Shown here: in pieces, positions 1-7,332 of the stretch
Position numbering within the stretch: the first letter of the stretch is position 1
Layout: every line of letters begins with the position of its first letter
Origin: a virus
DNA length: 59,134 bases
Direction: 5' to 3' (one strand)
IMG/VR virus record: IMGVR_UViG_3300046012_000561
Span: 1-59,134 of that record
The notes under the pieces: model-generated
What the model was told of the DNA's origin: nothing
Databases searched by the model: none
Seen by the model: only the letters and a program-made list of their open reading frames with translations
Program-made: the position numbers and the translations under genes

Positions 1-789
1 GGGCGCGCCCCGGACGCCGCAGATGAAAGCGAGATCGGCGGTCGGGCCGGCCGCCAAGGTCGCCGCTAGTATGGGCAGAATTGGGAGCGAGACGGTCATC
101 AGCCCTTGACCCTTCTCTGTCTGCAAGGTGGCGACGCCATCGCGGACATGCTGGCGGCCGATGGTCACCAAGTCGCCGCGGCGCAGGCCGGTATAAAGCA
201 GGACGTCGAGCCACACTCGTTGCCTGGTGCCGATGGGCCATTTCACCTGGTAGCGGTCCACCTCGTCCTCGGTCCAGATCGGAAAGCCCTGCGTCTTCTT
301 CTTGGGGAAGGCTTTGATGCCGATGGTGGGGTCCGTCTTCACATGCCCGGCCACAACTGCCCAGCGATAGACCGCGCGCATGATGACAAGAAAGCCCTTA
401 GCCTGTGATGGTGTGGCGGATCGGTTGTCGCGACCGCCCACAATGTCGTCCGGGCGTATGTCGGCGACAGCCACACTCCCGCTCTTGGCGATCACCTTGG
501 CCATGATGTTCTCGCGCTGGCGGCGGGTGCTGCGCTTCAGGCCGGTCCAGGCGCCGGTCTCGCGGAACCGATCCCACAGCCATGTCAGAGAGCCGGATGA
601 AGGCTTGGAGCGCGTCGGATGCTTCAGCGGGGCTCCAGCCAGGGCGGCCTGATACTGGGCCTCGAACTCGGGGGTGCCGAATTCGGCGGTTATGCGGGTG
701 CGCGCGCCCTTCCCCTTGCGGAAATACCAGACCAGCTTTCCGTGCTGGGTGCGCTGGCGCTGGAGGTGGGGAGGCCGGGGACGGGGCAT
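1..789 (-). CDS. int: Tyrosine-type site-specific integrase (3' end outside window)
   Basis: Phage integrase that would catalyse attP x attB recombination. The frame from the ATG at 787-789 stays open to base 1, so at least 263 residues are present and the C-terminus is cut off by the window edge. Visible parts are a basic N-terminal arm-type region, a SAM-like core-binding region around residues 65-150 and the start of the catalytic domain. The box I motif TGLRRGDL holds the first catalytic Arg and is followed by a short strand with a Lys (LQTEKGQ). The HxxR box and the Tyr nucleophile would lie beyond the edge. It is the last gene of the leftward early operon, 8 bp after the preceding stop, with no strong Shine-Dalgarno, so coupling is likely. 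Confidence 0.93.
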   Translation of the reverse strand, partial: MPRPRPPHLQRQRTQHGKLVWYFRKGKGARTRITAEFGTPEFEAQYQAALAGAPLKHPTRSKPSSGSLTWLWDRFRETGAWTGLKRSTRRQRENIMAKVIAKSGSVAVADIRPDDIVGGRDNRSATPSQAKGFLVIMRAVYRWAVVAGHVKTDPTIGIKAFPKKKTQGFPIWTEDEVDRYQVKWPIGTRQRVWLDVLLYTGLRRGDLVTIGRQHVRDGVATLQTEKGQGLMTVSLPILPILAATLAAGPTADLAFICGVRGAP

Positions 790-797
790 TGGCCGGA

Positions 798-986
798 TCA
801 AAGGTCGATTCTCCTGCGCGGGCCAAGCTGCTCAGGGGTTTTCCCGTGCGGATGCACCCCAGCCGGTGTCAGGCGGATGGTGCCGTCCGGCAGGATGTCC
901 ACAGACATTTCCGCCCCCGCCTTGGCGGCGGCGGCGATGGCGCGGCGGATATCGGCCTGGGTGAAGCGGGCAGGGCGGCGGCTCAT
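798..986 (-). CDS. Small conserved phage protein next to integrase
   Basis: A 62-residue protein beginning with a basic segment (MSRRPARFTQADIRRAI), followed by an Ala-rich helix and a strand ending PDGTIRL. Short proteins with a FTQADxxRAI...PDGTIR pattern are common beside alphaproteobacterial phage integrases; their function is not known to me. The helix plus basic start might bind DNA, for example as an excisionase-like accessory, but I see no winged-helix signature. The start overlaps the upstream stop (ATGA). Confidence 0.75.
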   Translation of the reverse strand: MSRRPARFTQADIRRAIAAAAKAGAEMSVDILPDGTIRLTPAGVHPHGKTPEQLGPRRRIDL

Positions 987-1204
987 GTCCCCATCCTGGC
1001 CAGGGCGCATTTCGGGCCGCAGTAACCCTCGATGGCGGCTGTGTTGTCGGCGTTGGACCGGAAATAGAGCGGGGCGCGGATAGTCCATTCGCGGGCTGGG
1101 CGTTCGCCTCTGGTGCGGCTGAACGGCGCCACACCCTCGAAGAAGGGGTGATCGATGCAGGCGGTGGGGACGCCGCAGCCGGCGCAGCGATCGAGCGCCA
1201 TCAT
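983..1204 (-). CDS. Small Cys-rich hypothetical protein
   Basis: A 73-residue protein with an N-terminal CAGCG pair and a C-terminal CGPKC pair, a layout that suggests one zinc knuckle closed by both ends. No family is recognised. It starts at tandem ATGs (1204 and 1201) that overlap the stop of the upstream gene, and its own stop overlaps the next start, so it is part of a continuously coupled string of genes. Confidence 0.7.
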   Translation of the reverse strand: MMALDRCAGCGVPTACIDHPFFEGVAPFSRTRGERPAREWTIRAPLYFRSNADNTAAIEGYCGPKCALARMGT

Positions 1205-1470
1205 ATTGGCAGCGCCCCTTGGGCCGGGCCTGGGGGCGTGCCGCGCGGATGACTGGGGCAATGGTCCAGGTCTTCGCCAACGCTGACGGCGCATTGCTTG
1301 CACAGCGGCTTGTCGCAGGTGCCGCTCTTGCGCGTCGGCGTCGGGAAATCGCAGCGCAGAGGCGCCCACCGAACGCAAGGCTTGTTCGAGCAGCGCACGC
1401 GCGGCCGATTGCCAACGCGCGCGAAGCCGGTCAGGCCGTCCGGAGTGGTGAAGGCAATGTCGGGCATCAC
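1201..1470 (-). CDS. Small Cys-rich hypothetical protein
   Basis: An 89-residue protein with cysteine pairs typical of zinc-binding phage proteins (CDKPLCKQC, plus CSNKPC upstream and an HCPSH tail). It begins PDIAFTTPDGLTGFARVGNRP, a short beta-rich stretch. The CDKPLCxxC plus HCPxH arrangement recurs in small phage proteins of unknown role. It ends with a stop overlapping the next ATG. Confidence 0.7.
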   Translation of the reverse strand: MMPDIAFTTPDGLTGFARVGNRPRVRCSNKPCVRWAPLRCDFPTPTRKSGTCDKPLCKQCAVSVGEDLDHCPSHPRGTPPGPAQGALPI

Positions 1471-1481
1471 CGCTGCGGCTC

Positions 1482-1730
1482 CTATGCTCGAATGGGTGGA
1501 TGGCGAAGGTCGAAGGCCGCAAGCCGCAGGGTGGCGAACTCCATCGCCAGCCAGAACAAGCGATGATCCTCGCCATGCTCGGTCTTGATGGCGTCCATGC
1601 GCGCCAGGTCTTCGTCCCGGATGCGATCACGGTCCTGCTGGCGCTTCCGCGCGTCGAAGTCGCAGGTGCAGAGGCCATAGGTCTCCACCGTGATAAGCTG
1701 GCAGTCCGCGCGGTGGTCAATCTGTTCCAT
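1482..1730 (-). CDS. Hypothetical protein
   Basis: An 82-residue, charged, mainly helical protein. A central segment rich in Arg, Asp and Glu (DARKRQQDRDRIRDEDLARM) looks like a short coiled coil, preceded by CTCDF. No domain is recognised. It sits 11 bp upstream of the next gene, inside the leftward operon. Confidence 0.6.
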   Translation of the reverse strand: MEQIDHRADCQLITVETYGLCTCDFDARKRQQDRDRIRDEDLARMDAIKTEHGEDHRLFWLAMEFATLRLAAFDLRHPPIRA

Positions 1731-1742
1731 CTTGGCGCTCCA

Positions 1743-1850
1743 CTAGATTTTCCGTTTGCCGCGAAGGCAGCGCCACGCCAGCACAAGGCCGATAAATCCG
1801 CCCACCAGCACTTGCGCCACTTCGGCCCCGATTTTGTGTCTCAGCTTCAC
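1743..1850 (-). CDS. Small single-span membrane peptide
   Basis: A 35-codon frame from GTG at 1848-1850 to TAG at 1743-1745. The product has a basic start (MKLRHK), one hydrophobic segment (VAQVLVGGFIGLVLAW) and a basic tail ending GKRKI, the layout of a one-pass membrane peptide. It fills the gap between two better supported genes and begins 12 bp after the upstream stop in the same frame, so it could be translated by coupling. No strong Shine-Dalgarno is visible, so the call is tentative. Confidence 0.4.
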   Translation of the reverse strand: MKLRHKIGAEVAQVLVGGFIGLVLAWRCLRGKRKI

Positions 1851-1862
1851 CGTGTCGGCTCG

Positions 1863-2180
1863 CTATTCGCTGGTGGTTTCGGTGACGGGGGGCATCGCCC
1901 ATTCGATCTTGCGCGCTCCGAACTCAATCTTCAGGTCCATCGCCAGCGCAAGGTCCGAAACTTGGTTCATGTCGTTGCCGGTTCCTTCGACAAGATCGTA
2001 AAGCCACTTGCGGACAGTCTCGGTCGGCTCATTCAGCCTGTTGGCTATTTCATCAAACCCCATGTCTTCTTCCGCCATTGCGCGGATGATGACGGACGCA
2101 ACGCGGCGTTTGGTTTTCCTGCGCGCCGACTCGATGGCCTGCGTCGGGATCAATCCTCTGTTCTTTGCCTGCATTGTCAT
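1863..2180 (-). CDS. Small helix-turn-helix-like protein
   Basis: A 105-residue protein. The central segment (MGFDEIANRLNEPTETVRKW) reads as a helix-turn-helix of the type that recognises DNA through a TETVRKW helix. A more acidic C-terminus (LAMDLKIEF) resembles segments seen downstream of phage XRE-like domains. It is probably a regulatory protein. The upstream GAGGAG is only 2 nt from the first ATG, so the second ATG (2172-2174, two codons in) may be the true start. Confidence 0.72.
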   Translation of the reverse strand: MTMQAKNRGLIPTQAIESARRKTKRRVASVIIRAMAEEDMGFDEIANRLNEPTETVRKWLYDLVEGTGNDMNQVSDLALAMDLKIEFGARKIEWAMPPVTETTSE

Positions 2181-2186
2181 GGCTCC

Positions 2187-2420
2187 TCAGTCTTCTAGGT
2201 GGAGGTTGACGGACAGCAGGTCCATCTTCCGGCTGCTGTTGCGTTCATTCCACCGCTCAGCGGCGACGTGCGGCTGGTGGCCCGTCACCATCGGGGAGAC
2301 ATGGCAGCTATTATCGCGGCACAGGATTGCGACCTTGGCGGGACCGCCGCCGTGCCATTTCACCATGCGCGGAGTGCTGCCACAGAACGGGCACTTTTTG
2401 ATAAGCCATTTCTTTCCCAT
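2187..2420 (-). CDS. Lar-like zinc-finger protein (restriction alleviation family)
   Basis: A 77-residue protein with CPFCGS near the N-terminus, a second metal pair (CRDNSC) and the closing AAERWNERN motif. This is the Lar / DUF-type pattern CPFCG...C..C...A..WN.R found in many phage early operons. Lar of Rac prophage modulates type I restriction; whether this small relative does so is unknown. A GGAGG sits about 9 nt before the ATG. Confidence 0.75.
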   Translation of the reverse strand: MGKKWLIKKCPFCGSTPRMVKWHGGGPAKVAILCRDNSCHVSPMVTGHQPHVAAERWNERNSSRKMDLLSVNLHLED

Positions 2421-2433
2421 TCTTGGGCCTCCA

Positions 2434-2685
2434 CTAATTGATTCTGTTGGCGGCGCTGATGCACTCCGCCCAATATGCTATCGCAGCCTTCGCGGCTTGG
2501 CGGGCCATCTCCGCCGCAACCGGGTCGCTGATCGCCAGGCATTGCGCCGGGGTGTAACCATCCGGGCGCGTGATCGTCGGATCCTCGACATGCATCTGCG
2601 CTTCCATGATCCGGCAGGCCAGCTCATCCTCATGGATGGGGATGACGTAGCGGGCCTTAATCTTTTCTGCTTCGGCGCTGTTCAT
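2434..2685 (-). CDS. Hypothetical protein
   Basis: An 83-residue protein, helical, with no recognised domain. It ends AAKAAIAYWAECISAANRIN. The ATG at 2683-2685 was chosen because it follows GGAG at good spacing; the longer frame upstream would overlap the preceding gene. Confidence 0.65.
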   Translation of the reverse strand: MNSAEAEKIKARYVIPIHEDELACRIMEAQMHVEDPTITRPDGYTPAQCLAISDPVAAEMARQAAKAAIAYWAECISAANRIN

Positions 2686-2701
2686 CGAAATTGCTCCATT
2701 C

Positions 2702-2989
2702 CTACCAAAGGTCTTCGCTGAAAAGCTGATTGCCGACATTGAGTGCCGGGTGGTCGATCTGCGGTTGTCCAGCAGCCTTCACAACGCGCAGCGCCTTCCG
2801 GCGATTTACAAACCGCCCCCGGCTCGTGACAAAACCTTGCGCGTCGGGTCCGACGAAAATGTCCTTGCTCACCGTCTCCCAAATGTGGCGCATAACGTCA
2901 CAGTGACGCGCGGGGCGCGGCAGGGTGTAAACGACACCCTTAACGCTGACCGCCGCCGTCTCAACCGTTTCGCCTGCGATGGGGGACAT
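2702..2989 (-). CDS. Conserved phage hypothetical protein
   Basis: A 95-residue protein with the pattern VVYTLPRPARHCDVMRHI and, later, GFVTSRGRFVNRRKAL..VKAAGQ. This pairing (YxLPxPxRHxxVI ... QGFxxxxGRFVxRxEAxxIAxxAGQ) recurs in small early proteins of many phages. The function is unknown to me. The start was fixed by AAGGAG 3 nt before the ATG at 2989; a longer in-frame start exists but lacks such a site. Confidence 0.78.
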   Translation of the reverse strand: MSPIAGETVETAAVSVKGVVYTLPRPARHCDVMRHIWETVSKDIFVGPDAQGFVTSRGRFVNRRKALRVVKAAGQPQIDHPALNVGNQLFSEDLW

Positions 2990-2996
2990 GGGCTCC

Positions 2997-3218
2997 TTAT
3001 TGGTCAGGCAAGGCACGGATTTCTTTGACACAATCCCGCACATCAGCATTAGTGAAAAACCACTTCCGCATGACGCGGATAATTTCATCCCGCATATCAC
3101 AGCGCCCGGCATGTCTTCCGCGCAAGTAGGCCAATTCTAGCGCGCCAGTAACATTGCGGTCCTCGCGCACCCGGTTTTTCCAAGGGCGCTTCAAGTCGGC
3201 TATGGCTTCACTGCTCAT
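2997..3218 (-). CDS. Hypothetical protein
   Basis: A 73-residue basic protein. The middle (ALELAYLRGRHAGRCDMRDEI) is helical and resembles helices of small phage regulators that begin RNVTGALELAYLRG. No further assignment is possible. It is closely spaced with both neighbours in the leftward operon. Confidence 0.65.
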   Translation of the reverse strand: MSSEAIADLKRPWKNRVREDRNVTGALELAYLRGRHAGRCDMRDEIIRVMRKWFFTNADVRDCVKEIRALPDQ

Positions 3219-3227
3219 GAACGCTCC

Positions 3228-3425
3228 TCAGAATTTCAGCGTGTAGCCAAGGCGTAAGATTTCCTTGAGCGCATCGGCGGCGTGCATTCGGCCCGCAAAG
3301 TCGGTGCCGTGGTGATCTTGAACGCAGGTATTGAGATATCCGCGCAGTTCGCGGAATAGGCGTTGATGTTCTGCGCCGTCCGTAAGGTCATACGCGCGCG
3401 CCGGGTTGGGATTTGGGTTAGGCAT
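3228..3425 (-). CDS. Hypothetical protein
   Basis: A 65-residue protein with a Pro-Asn repeat at the start (MPNPNPNPARAYDL), then a helical domain ending LKEILRLGYTLKF. No family is recognised. The 67 bp that follow, before the next frame, hold only a 20-codon open stretch ending EWNGGENPVPETTN, described under rejected items. Confidence 0.62.
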   Translation of the reverse strand: MPNPNPNPARAYDLTDGAEHQRLFRELRGYLNTCVQDHHGTDFAGRMHAADALKEILRLGYTLKF

Positions 3426-3492
3426 AGGGCTCGTCTCTAATTGGTGGTTTCGGGGACGGGGTTTTCACCGCCGTTCCATTCTGTGAAGCCCT

Positions 3493-3672
3493 TCAGGACG
3501 CATCAGAAGGTTGACGGGGATATTTCGGAACCCTGGCGTTGTGCTGGTCGCGCAACACCTTGTCCGCGCCGTGATAGCGGCCCAAGACATACCCCGCGAT
3601 AAACAGCATCAAGGCCAGAGACGCCGCTACAATCTCGCTGGCCGGGTTATGAAGTGTGAATTGCAGATTCAT
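3493..3672 (-). CDS. Small single-span membrane protein
   Basis: A 59-residue product from the ATG at 3670-3672, preceded by AGAGGAAATC. It has one clear transmembrane segment (IVAASLALMLFIAGYVLG) followed by a basic cytoplasmic tail. Small membrane proteins in phage early regions often affect host membranes or superinfection, but nothing specific can be said here. Confidence 0.68.
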   Translation of the reverse strand: MNLQFTLHNPASEIVAASLALMLFIAGYVLGRYHGADKVLRDQHNARVPKYPRQPSDAS

Positions 3673-3681
3673 GATTTCCTC

Positions 3682-3870
3682 TCAAAATTCCGGGGCAACT
3701 GACAGCCGCCATGCCGGTATCCAAACTTCCTTGTGCTCGCCGTTGCACCAATAGGCGCACTGAAATTCCGCCGCGCCTTCGGCCCGATAGAGCGCGCCCA
3801 CCACGACCATTTTGTTGCTCGCGTCTCCGTCCGCGATCACCTTCTGGCCGAAATCGAATTGGTGCTGCAC
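3682..3870 (-). CDS. Hypothetical protein
   Basis: A 62-residue protein starting at GTG (3868-3870) with GAGGAG 7 nt upstream. The sequence (FDFGQKVIADGDASNKMVVVG...WCNGEHKEVWIPAWRL) has the look of a short SH3-like beta barrel of the kind found in small phage proteins, where a FGQxVxA..G..GxVVG segment is followed by CAWCDG. Function unknown. Confidence 0.66.
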   Translation of the reverse strand: MQHQFDFGQKVIADGDASNKMVVVGALYRAEGAAEFQCAYWCNGEHKEVWIPAWRLSVAPEF

Positions 3871-3883
3871 CAGATGCTCCTCG

Positions 3884-4174
3884 TCAGTGAACGCCGTTAA
3901 GGCGCATGTTGCGGTTGTGCTGCGACAAGGCGTCAGCCGTCATCTTGCCGAACTCGCATTGGGCCACCAGCATCGGGTGCGAAGCTCTGACCGTTTCGAC
4001 AGCATGGCGGAAATCCATCTCCCCGCGCTCGACCGCACAGTGGATGCCGTAGTCGCTTTCCAGCTCGCCGGTGAAGCAAGTCAGTAGGTTCGGCACATGC
4101 CCGGCGACATACAGCGGGCAATGCTGGATCGCATCCTTGTGGGGGCAGTCAGCGAAGTTCTTTGCGTGGCGCAC
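3884..4174 (-). CDS. Hypothetical protein
   Basis: A 96-residue protein starting at GTG (4172-4174), which overlaps the upstream TAG by one base. Four Cys and several His residues (ADCPHKDAIQHCPLY) suggest an N-terminal metal site, typical of short phage proteins with CPHxxAIxHCPLY. No function can be assigned. Confidence 0.65.
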   Translation of the reverse strand: MRHAKNFADCPHKDAIQHCPLYVAGHVPNLLTCFTGELESDYGIHCAVERGEMDFRHAVETVRASHPMLVAQCEFGKMTADALSQHNRNMRLNGVH

Positions 4175-4380
4175 TATCGACCCCCGCCACGCGCGGCTAG
4201 CGCCGCTTTGCCCGCTTCGTTAATAAAACACAGCGGGCCATCGACCTCGACCAGGGGCGGGTCTTGCATCCCCAACGTGATGAGGTTCTGCCGGTGCGCT
4301 TCGCTGCACCTGCCAAGATCGGCACGGCGCTGTTGCACCGCCGCCAGGCTCGCCCATTCGTGTCGGTTAAGGTTCGGCAT
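4174..4380 (-). CDS. Hypothetical protein
   Basis: A 68-residue helical protein ending in a basic tail (KAALAARGGGR). The middle, LITLGMQDPPLVEVDGPLCFINEAGKAAL, resembles the C-terminal part of small winged-helix-like proteins, though the match is too weak for a call. Its TAG overlaps the next start by one base. Confidence 0.6.
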   Translation of the reverse strand: MPNLNRHEWASLAAVQQRRADLGRCSEAHRQNLITLGMQDPPLVEVDGPLCFINEAGKAALAARGGGR

Positions 4381-4387
4381 GACGCTC

Positions 4388-4567
4388 CTATTCCTCTATG
4401 CCTTCGCGGCACTCAAAATGACTGTTGCCTTTGCCGACGATGCGGATGCGCGTGGGGTAGCAGGACAGTTTTTCACCGGCCTTCAAAACTGCGAGCTTGT
4501 CATAGCCGCGCACCTTGACCTCCAATTCGGCGGGGCCGTGGTTTTTGATCGTGTGATAGGTGTCCAT
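4388..4567 (-). CDS. Hypothetical protein
   Basis: A 59-residue product from the ATG at 4565-4567, preceded by GAGGAG at good spacing. The sequence (HGPAELEVKVRGYDKLAVLKAGE...TRIRIVGKGN) is beta-rich and lacks any membrane segment. No family is recognised. Confidence 0.66.
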   Translation of the reverse strand: MDTYHTIKNHGPAELEVKVRGYDKLAVLKAGEKLSCYPTRIRIVGKGNSHFECREGIEE

Positions 4568-4578
4568 GAAACGGCTCC

Positions 4579-4767
4579 TCAGGCTGCTGTGACTGTTCTG
4601 GCGTCAAACATAGGATGGCAGGGCGCGTGCCCGACGACGCAGTAGCGAACCTCGCCCGCGTCGTTCACCCATGCGTCACCCGCGAAGGCGTCACCGCGCG
4701 ATATGCGGCGGTCCGCTTCCGGCTGGCGCTTCCAGTTAACGTCTTTGAATGTCGGCCATTTGGTCAT
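4579..4767 (-). CDS. Hypothetical protein
   Basis: A 62-residue protein without recognisable domain. It begins MTKWPTFKDVNWKR and has two Cys and two His in the C-terminal half (CVVGHAPCHPMF). It lies 11 bp after the upstream gene's region and 11 bp before the next gene, in the leftward operon. Confidence 0.58.
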   Translation of the reverse strand: MTKWPTFKDVNWKRQPEADRRISRGDAFAGDAWVNDAGEVRYCVVGHAPCHPMFDARTVTAA

Positions 4768-4782
4768 GGTGGTGATCGCTCG

Positions 4783-5046
4783 CTATCGGTTGGAAGGTTT
4801 GCGGAAGGAAGGGCGGCGGCATGGCGCAATCAACTGTGCCTTGGTGATCGCCGTCATGTCGTCGGCCGTCATGATCCTGGCAATGATTTCGCGGACAGGT
4901 TCGCGCATCGCCTCGACCTCATCGCGCTCGCGCGAATGGCGATGAGGTGCTGCATGAGCCCGCCGGCGTCGAAACTCGCGTCTTTCAATAGCGGTGTGGG
5001 GCTCGCCCTGGTCGAGGCTTGCGGCGGGACCTTTCTGTGACCTCAT
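4783..5046 (-). CDS. Hypothetical protein, possibly frameshifted
   Basis: An 87-codon frame from an ATG (5044-5046) that overlaps the upstream stop. The C-terminal half (DEVEAMREPVREIIARIMTA) reads as a normal helical protein. In the N-terminal half another frame has more GC-rich third positions and a more natural sequence (DASFDAGGLMQHLIAIRAS). This suggests an indel near 4930 has joined two frames, or that the start is wrong. Treat the N-terminus as unreliable. Confidence 0.45.
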   Translation of the reverse strand: MRSQKGPAASLDQGEPHTAIERREFRRRRAHAAPHRHSRERDEVEAMREPVREIIARIMTADDMTAITKAQLIAPCRRPSFRKPSNR

Positions 5047-5393
5047 GGTTGGTCGCCCCCGTCGAACTTGGCCCAATGGGTGATGTTGTCGGCCGCGAGC
5101 TCGTCGCCTTCAGCCGCCCAGCCATAGGCGTGGCGAGTAGGAATCCACCAGACGAAGCCGCGATCATTTTTGCTACGCGTTCGGTACATCTTCCCGTCTT
5201 GGGGGACTGGCGCCAGGGTGATGTCCACCCAGTTGGCGCGCAGGCTGTCATGGACGGCCTGCATCGCCGCCAGTTCCTTGTCGGCGTCTTCCTGTTTCAT
5301 CCGGCCCGACGCCACCCATTTGGGATAGACGTTCTGGCGCATTGCGATCTCGCGCCGGACGCAGCGGATTTGATCGGCGACGGTGACGGTCAC
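5043..5393 (-). CDS. Conserved phage hypothetical protein
   Basis: A 116-residue protein. The first half is helical (TVADQIRCVRREIAMRQNVYPKW), with the pattern QIxxVxREIxxRxxVYPxxV...A..El..M.aV..TL found in small phage proteins. The second half includes a Trp-rich patch (GFVWWIPTRHAYGW). The function is unknown. It overlaps both neighbours by 4 bp. Confidence 0.72.
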   Translation of the reverse strand: MTVTVADQIRCVRREIAMRQNVYPKWVASGRMKQEDADKELAAMQAVHDSLRANWVDITLAPVPQDGKMYRTRSKNDRGFVWWIPTRHAYGWAAEGDELAADNITHWAKFDGGDQP

Positions 5394-5620
5394 GGCAACC
5401 TCCCAAAATAGATGACGCCCCTGGTGAAGAGGCTGTTCGCGGCCTTGGTGCCGACCAGCTTCATGAATTCGCCGGATGTGGTGGCGGCGAGGATTTTTGC
5501 CACCAGGGCCTTGTCCTCATCGGAGGCGCGCGTCTCGTCCATTTGCAGAAGCCCGCGCAGGGCGAAGCAGTTCTGTTCGAGCAGGGTGGGGGCTTGCTGC
5601 GCTTCAGCCAGGGTGGTCAT
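5390..5620 (-). CDS. Hypothetical protein downstream of the HerA-like ATPase
   Basis: A 76-residue protein with no recognised domain. It follows the HerA-like ATPase with a 4-bp ATGA overlap, so it is made with it and may belong to the same functional block. The sequence is mixed helical (LVAKILAATTSGEFMKLVG) with a hydrophobic C-terminus (SLFTRGVIYFGRLP). Confidence 0.62.
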   Translation of the reverse strand: MTTLAEAQQAPTLLEQNCFALRGLLQMDETRASDEDKALVAKILAATTSGEFMKLVGTKAANSLFTRGVIYFGRLP

Positions 5621-7332
5621 GCTGCCAGCACCTCGCGGGCCCAGGCCGACAGGCTCACCATGCCCGGCGACGGCTTCTCGAACACCGTCAGGGTGCAGAG
5701 CGCGCCGATCAGGTTGTTGAAGCCGCCACTGGTGGGGGAATAGTCAGTGGCGGCGGCGAGATCGTCCCTGCTCATGGGGCCGTCCTCCAGCAGCACCGCC
5801 ACAGCCAGTTTCTGCTGCGGTACCGACAGGACGGACATCACCTTGCCCTTGGCCTCGTTCTGGTTCAGGGCGTCATAGGGTGCGCCTTCCGCCAGGGCGA
5901 CATGTCCCGGCTTGGGGATGGTGATGAGGCCCGCCGTATTGAGCTGGCCCAGGAGATTGTTGAAACCTCCCGACGATGGGCTGTAACCCGCAACGCCTGC
6001 CACCTGTGCGCGGCTGGGCTCGTCCGTCCCGACGCTGGCCCAGAATCCGATCGAGGCCAGGACGCGCCGTTGGGGCTGGGGAAGACCGTCTGCGCTGCCT
6101 GCCGACGCCTGCCGGGGGTTCGCGGGGCGCGGCGGGATGGCTCCGGCGGGCGCTGGCGCCGGGATATGGCGGCTCGACCCGACGTTGACCGCCCGCATTT
6201 TCTGCCCAGGGATTGGCTTCCGAGCCGGAACAAGGGCAGGTTCGAACACCGCGCGCCGCGCCGCCAGAAACTCAAACCCAGCCCTGAAGCTGGCCTGGTG
6301 CTGGGCGTCCAGCATGGCGGGGATGGTGTCGCGAACGGCATTGGCGCCTTCCGCGCGCGCCGCCGCCAGTGCCTTTTCCTGGGCCTTATTGTCGGGGGTG
6401 ATAGCTTTTGCGACCGGCTGGGAGGTTTGCGGCGCCGCCTTGGGCTTGTCCTTCTCGGCCAGCTTGGCGGTCATCTGCGCCACGAAGGCCCCCGCCGCCA
6501 CCGGCTTGCGCTTCTCGGCTCCTGGTACCGCCGCGGCCCGCCTGTCCGGGTGCTGGCTGTTCTTGGCCGGCACCTGCAGATGGACCGGCTTCGTCAGGTC
6601 ATTGATGAAGGCCCAGCACTCGCCGGATTTCAGGCTGGGGAGGCTCTCGGCGATTTTCTTTTCTTCGCCTTCCGACAGGTCCAGCAGCGAGATCCACTTC
6701 TTCAGGTCCAGGATCGTGTTCTTGCCCTTTTGGCGGTGGACGAAGACGTTCGCGCAAAGCTCCAGGACTGACTTGTTGAGGTCGGCGCTGCGCTGGTTGA
6801 TGAGGGTACAGCCGAGCTTGGAATTGCCGCCCATGCGGACCAGCTTTTCCACCGCCGAGAACACCAGCATGTCCTGCGGCCGCTGGGGGACAAACTCGGC
6901 CGCTTCCTCGATGAAGATGTGGCGCAGGCCGTGATCGGCGTTCTCATGCAAGAGAATTTCCACCGTCTCGCGCACGATGCGGCGCCAGTCGGCTTTCGAC
7001 ATCTCGATGCTGAACAGGTCCAGCACCAGGCTGACCCCTGCCTCCATCGCGGCCCTGACGATTGCTCCCGCGTTCTTGATGGTCAGAGGCAAGTCGCCAT
7101 GCTTCCCGCCGGCCACCACCACCGGATAGCCCTTACCCCGTCCTGGAATACGAAGGCTGTGCCAGACCCCAATAGGGTCCAGGGCGATGAATGGCACGCT
7201 CGCGTCGTACAGTTCTTCCGCTGCTTCGGTGGCGGTGTAAGTCTTGCCGGAATCGCGTATGCCGAGAATGGCATTAGCCGAGATGGCGTATTCGCTGAGG
7301 GACCAGCCCTTAACGCCAAGGATCGTGGTCAT
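5617..7332 (-). CDS. HerA-like (FtsK/HerA superfamily) ATPase with duplicated C-terminal domain
   Basis: A 571-residue P-loop ATPase of the HerA/DUF87 type, which usually forms hexamers that move DNA for a partner nuclease. Walker A is GIRDSGKTYT (about residues 24-33). Walker B is RHIFIEEAAEFVPQ. A sensor-like segment, LINQRSADLNKSVL, is typical of HerA. An Ala/Pro/Lys-rich linker follows, then two related copies of a domain (about residues 430-570), each carrying YSPxSGGFNNL and likely to be a winged helix. It overlaps the NYN nuclease start by 4 bp, which suggests joint function. The partner and target are not known. Confidence 0.82.
   Translation of the reverse strand: MTTILGVKGWSLSEYAISANAILGIRDSGKTYTATEAAEELYDASVPFIALDPIGVWHSLRIPGRGKGYPVVVAGGKHGDLPLTIKNAGAIVRAAMEAGVSLVLDLFSIEMSKADWRRIVRETVEILLHENADHGLRHIFIEEAAEFVPQRPQDMLVFSAVEKLVRMGGNSKLGCTLINQRSADLNKSVLELCANVFVHRQKGKNTILDLKKWISLLDLSEGEEKKIAESLPSLKSGECWAFINDLTKPVHLQVPAKNSQHPDRRAAAVPGAEKRKPVAAGAFVAQMTAKLAEKDKPKAAPQTSQPVAKAITPDNKAQEKALAAARAEGANAVRDTIPAMLDAQHQASFRAGFEFLAARRAVFEPALVPARKPIPGQKMRAVNVGSSRHIPAPAPAGAIPPRPANPRQASAGSADGLPQPQRRVLASIGFWASVGTDEPSRAQVAGVAGYSPSSGGFNNLLGQLNTAGLITIPKPGHVALAEGAPYDALNQNEAKGKVMSVLSVPQQKLAVAVLLEDGPMSRDDLAAATDYSPTSGGFNNLIGALCTLTVFEKPSPGMVSLSAWAREVLAA

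Noticed and set aside
398-826. 142-codon minus-strand frame over the integrase
   Set aside because: It is in a different frame from the integrase, whose frame shows the TGLRRGDL motif and family-like sequence throughout; the longer frame reads as Arg/Pro-rich shadow.
3426-3492. Open stretch on the minus strand ending EWNGGENPVPETTN, a motif resembling the W.GGE.PVP of other phage proteins
   Set aside because: Only about 20 codons remain before an upstream stop, with no ATG or GTG start, and no -1 or +1 link to the preceding membrane-protein gene works without a stop. At most a relic.
5617-7332. FtsK/VirB4 conjugation ATPase reading of the HerA-like gene
   Set aside because: No relaxase, pilus or coupling-protein genes are near, and the LINQRSADLNKSVL segment is HerA-like.
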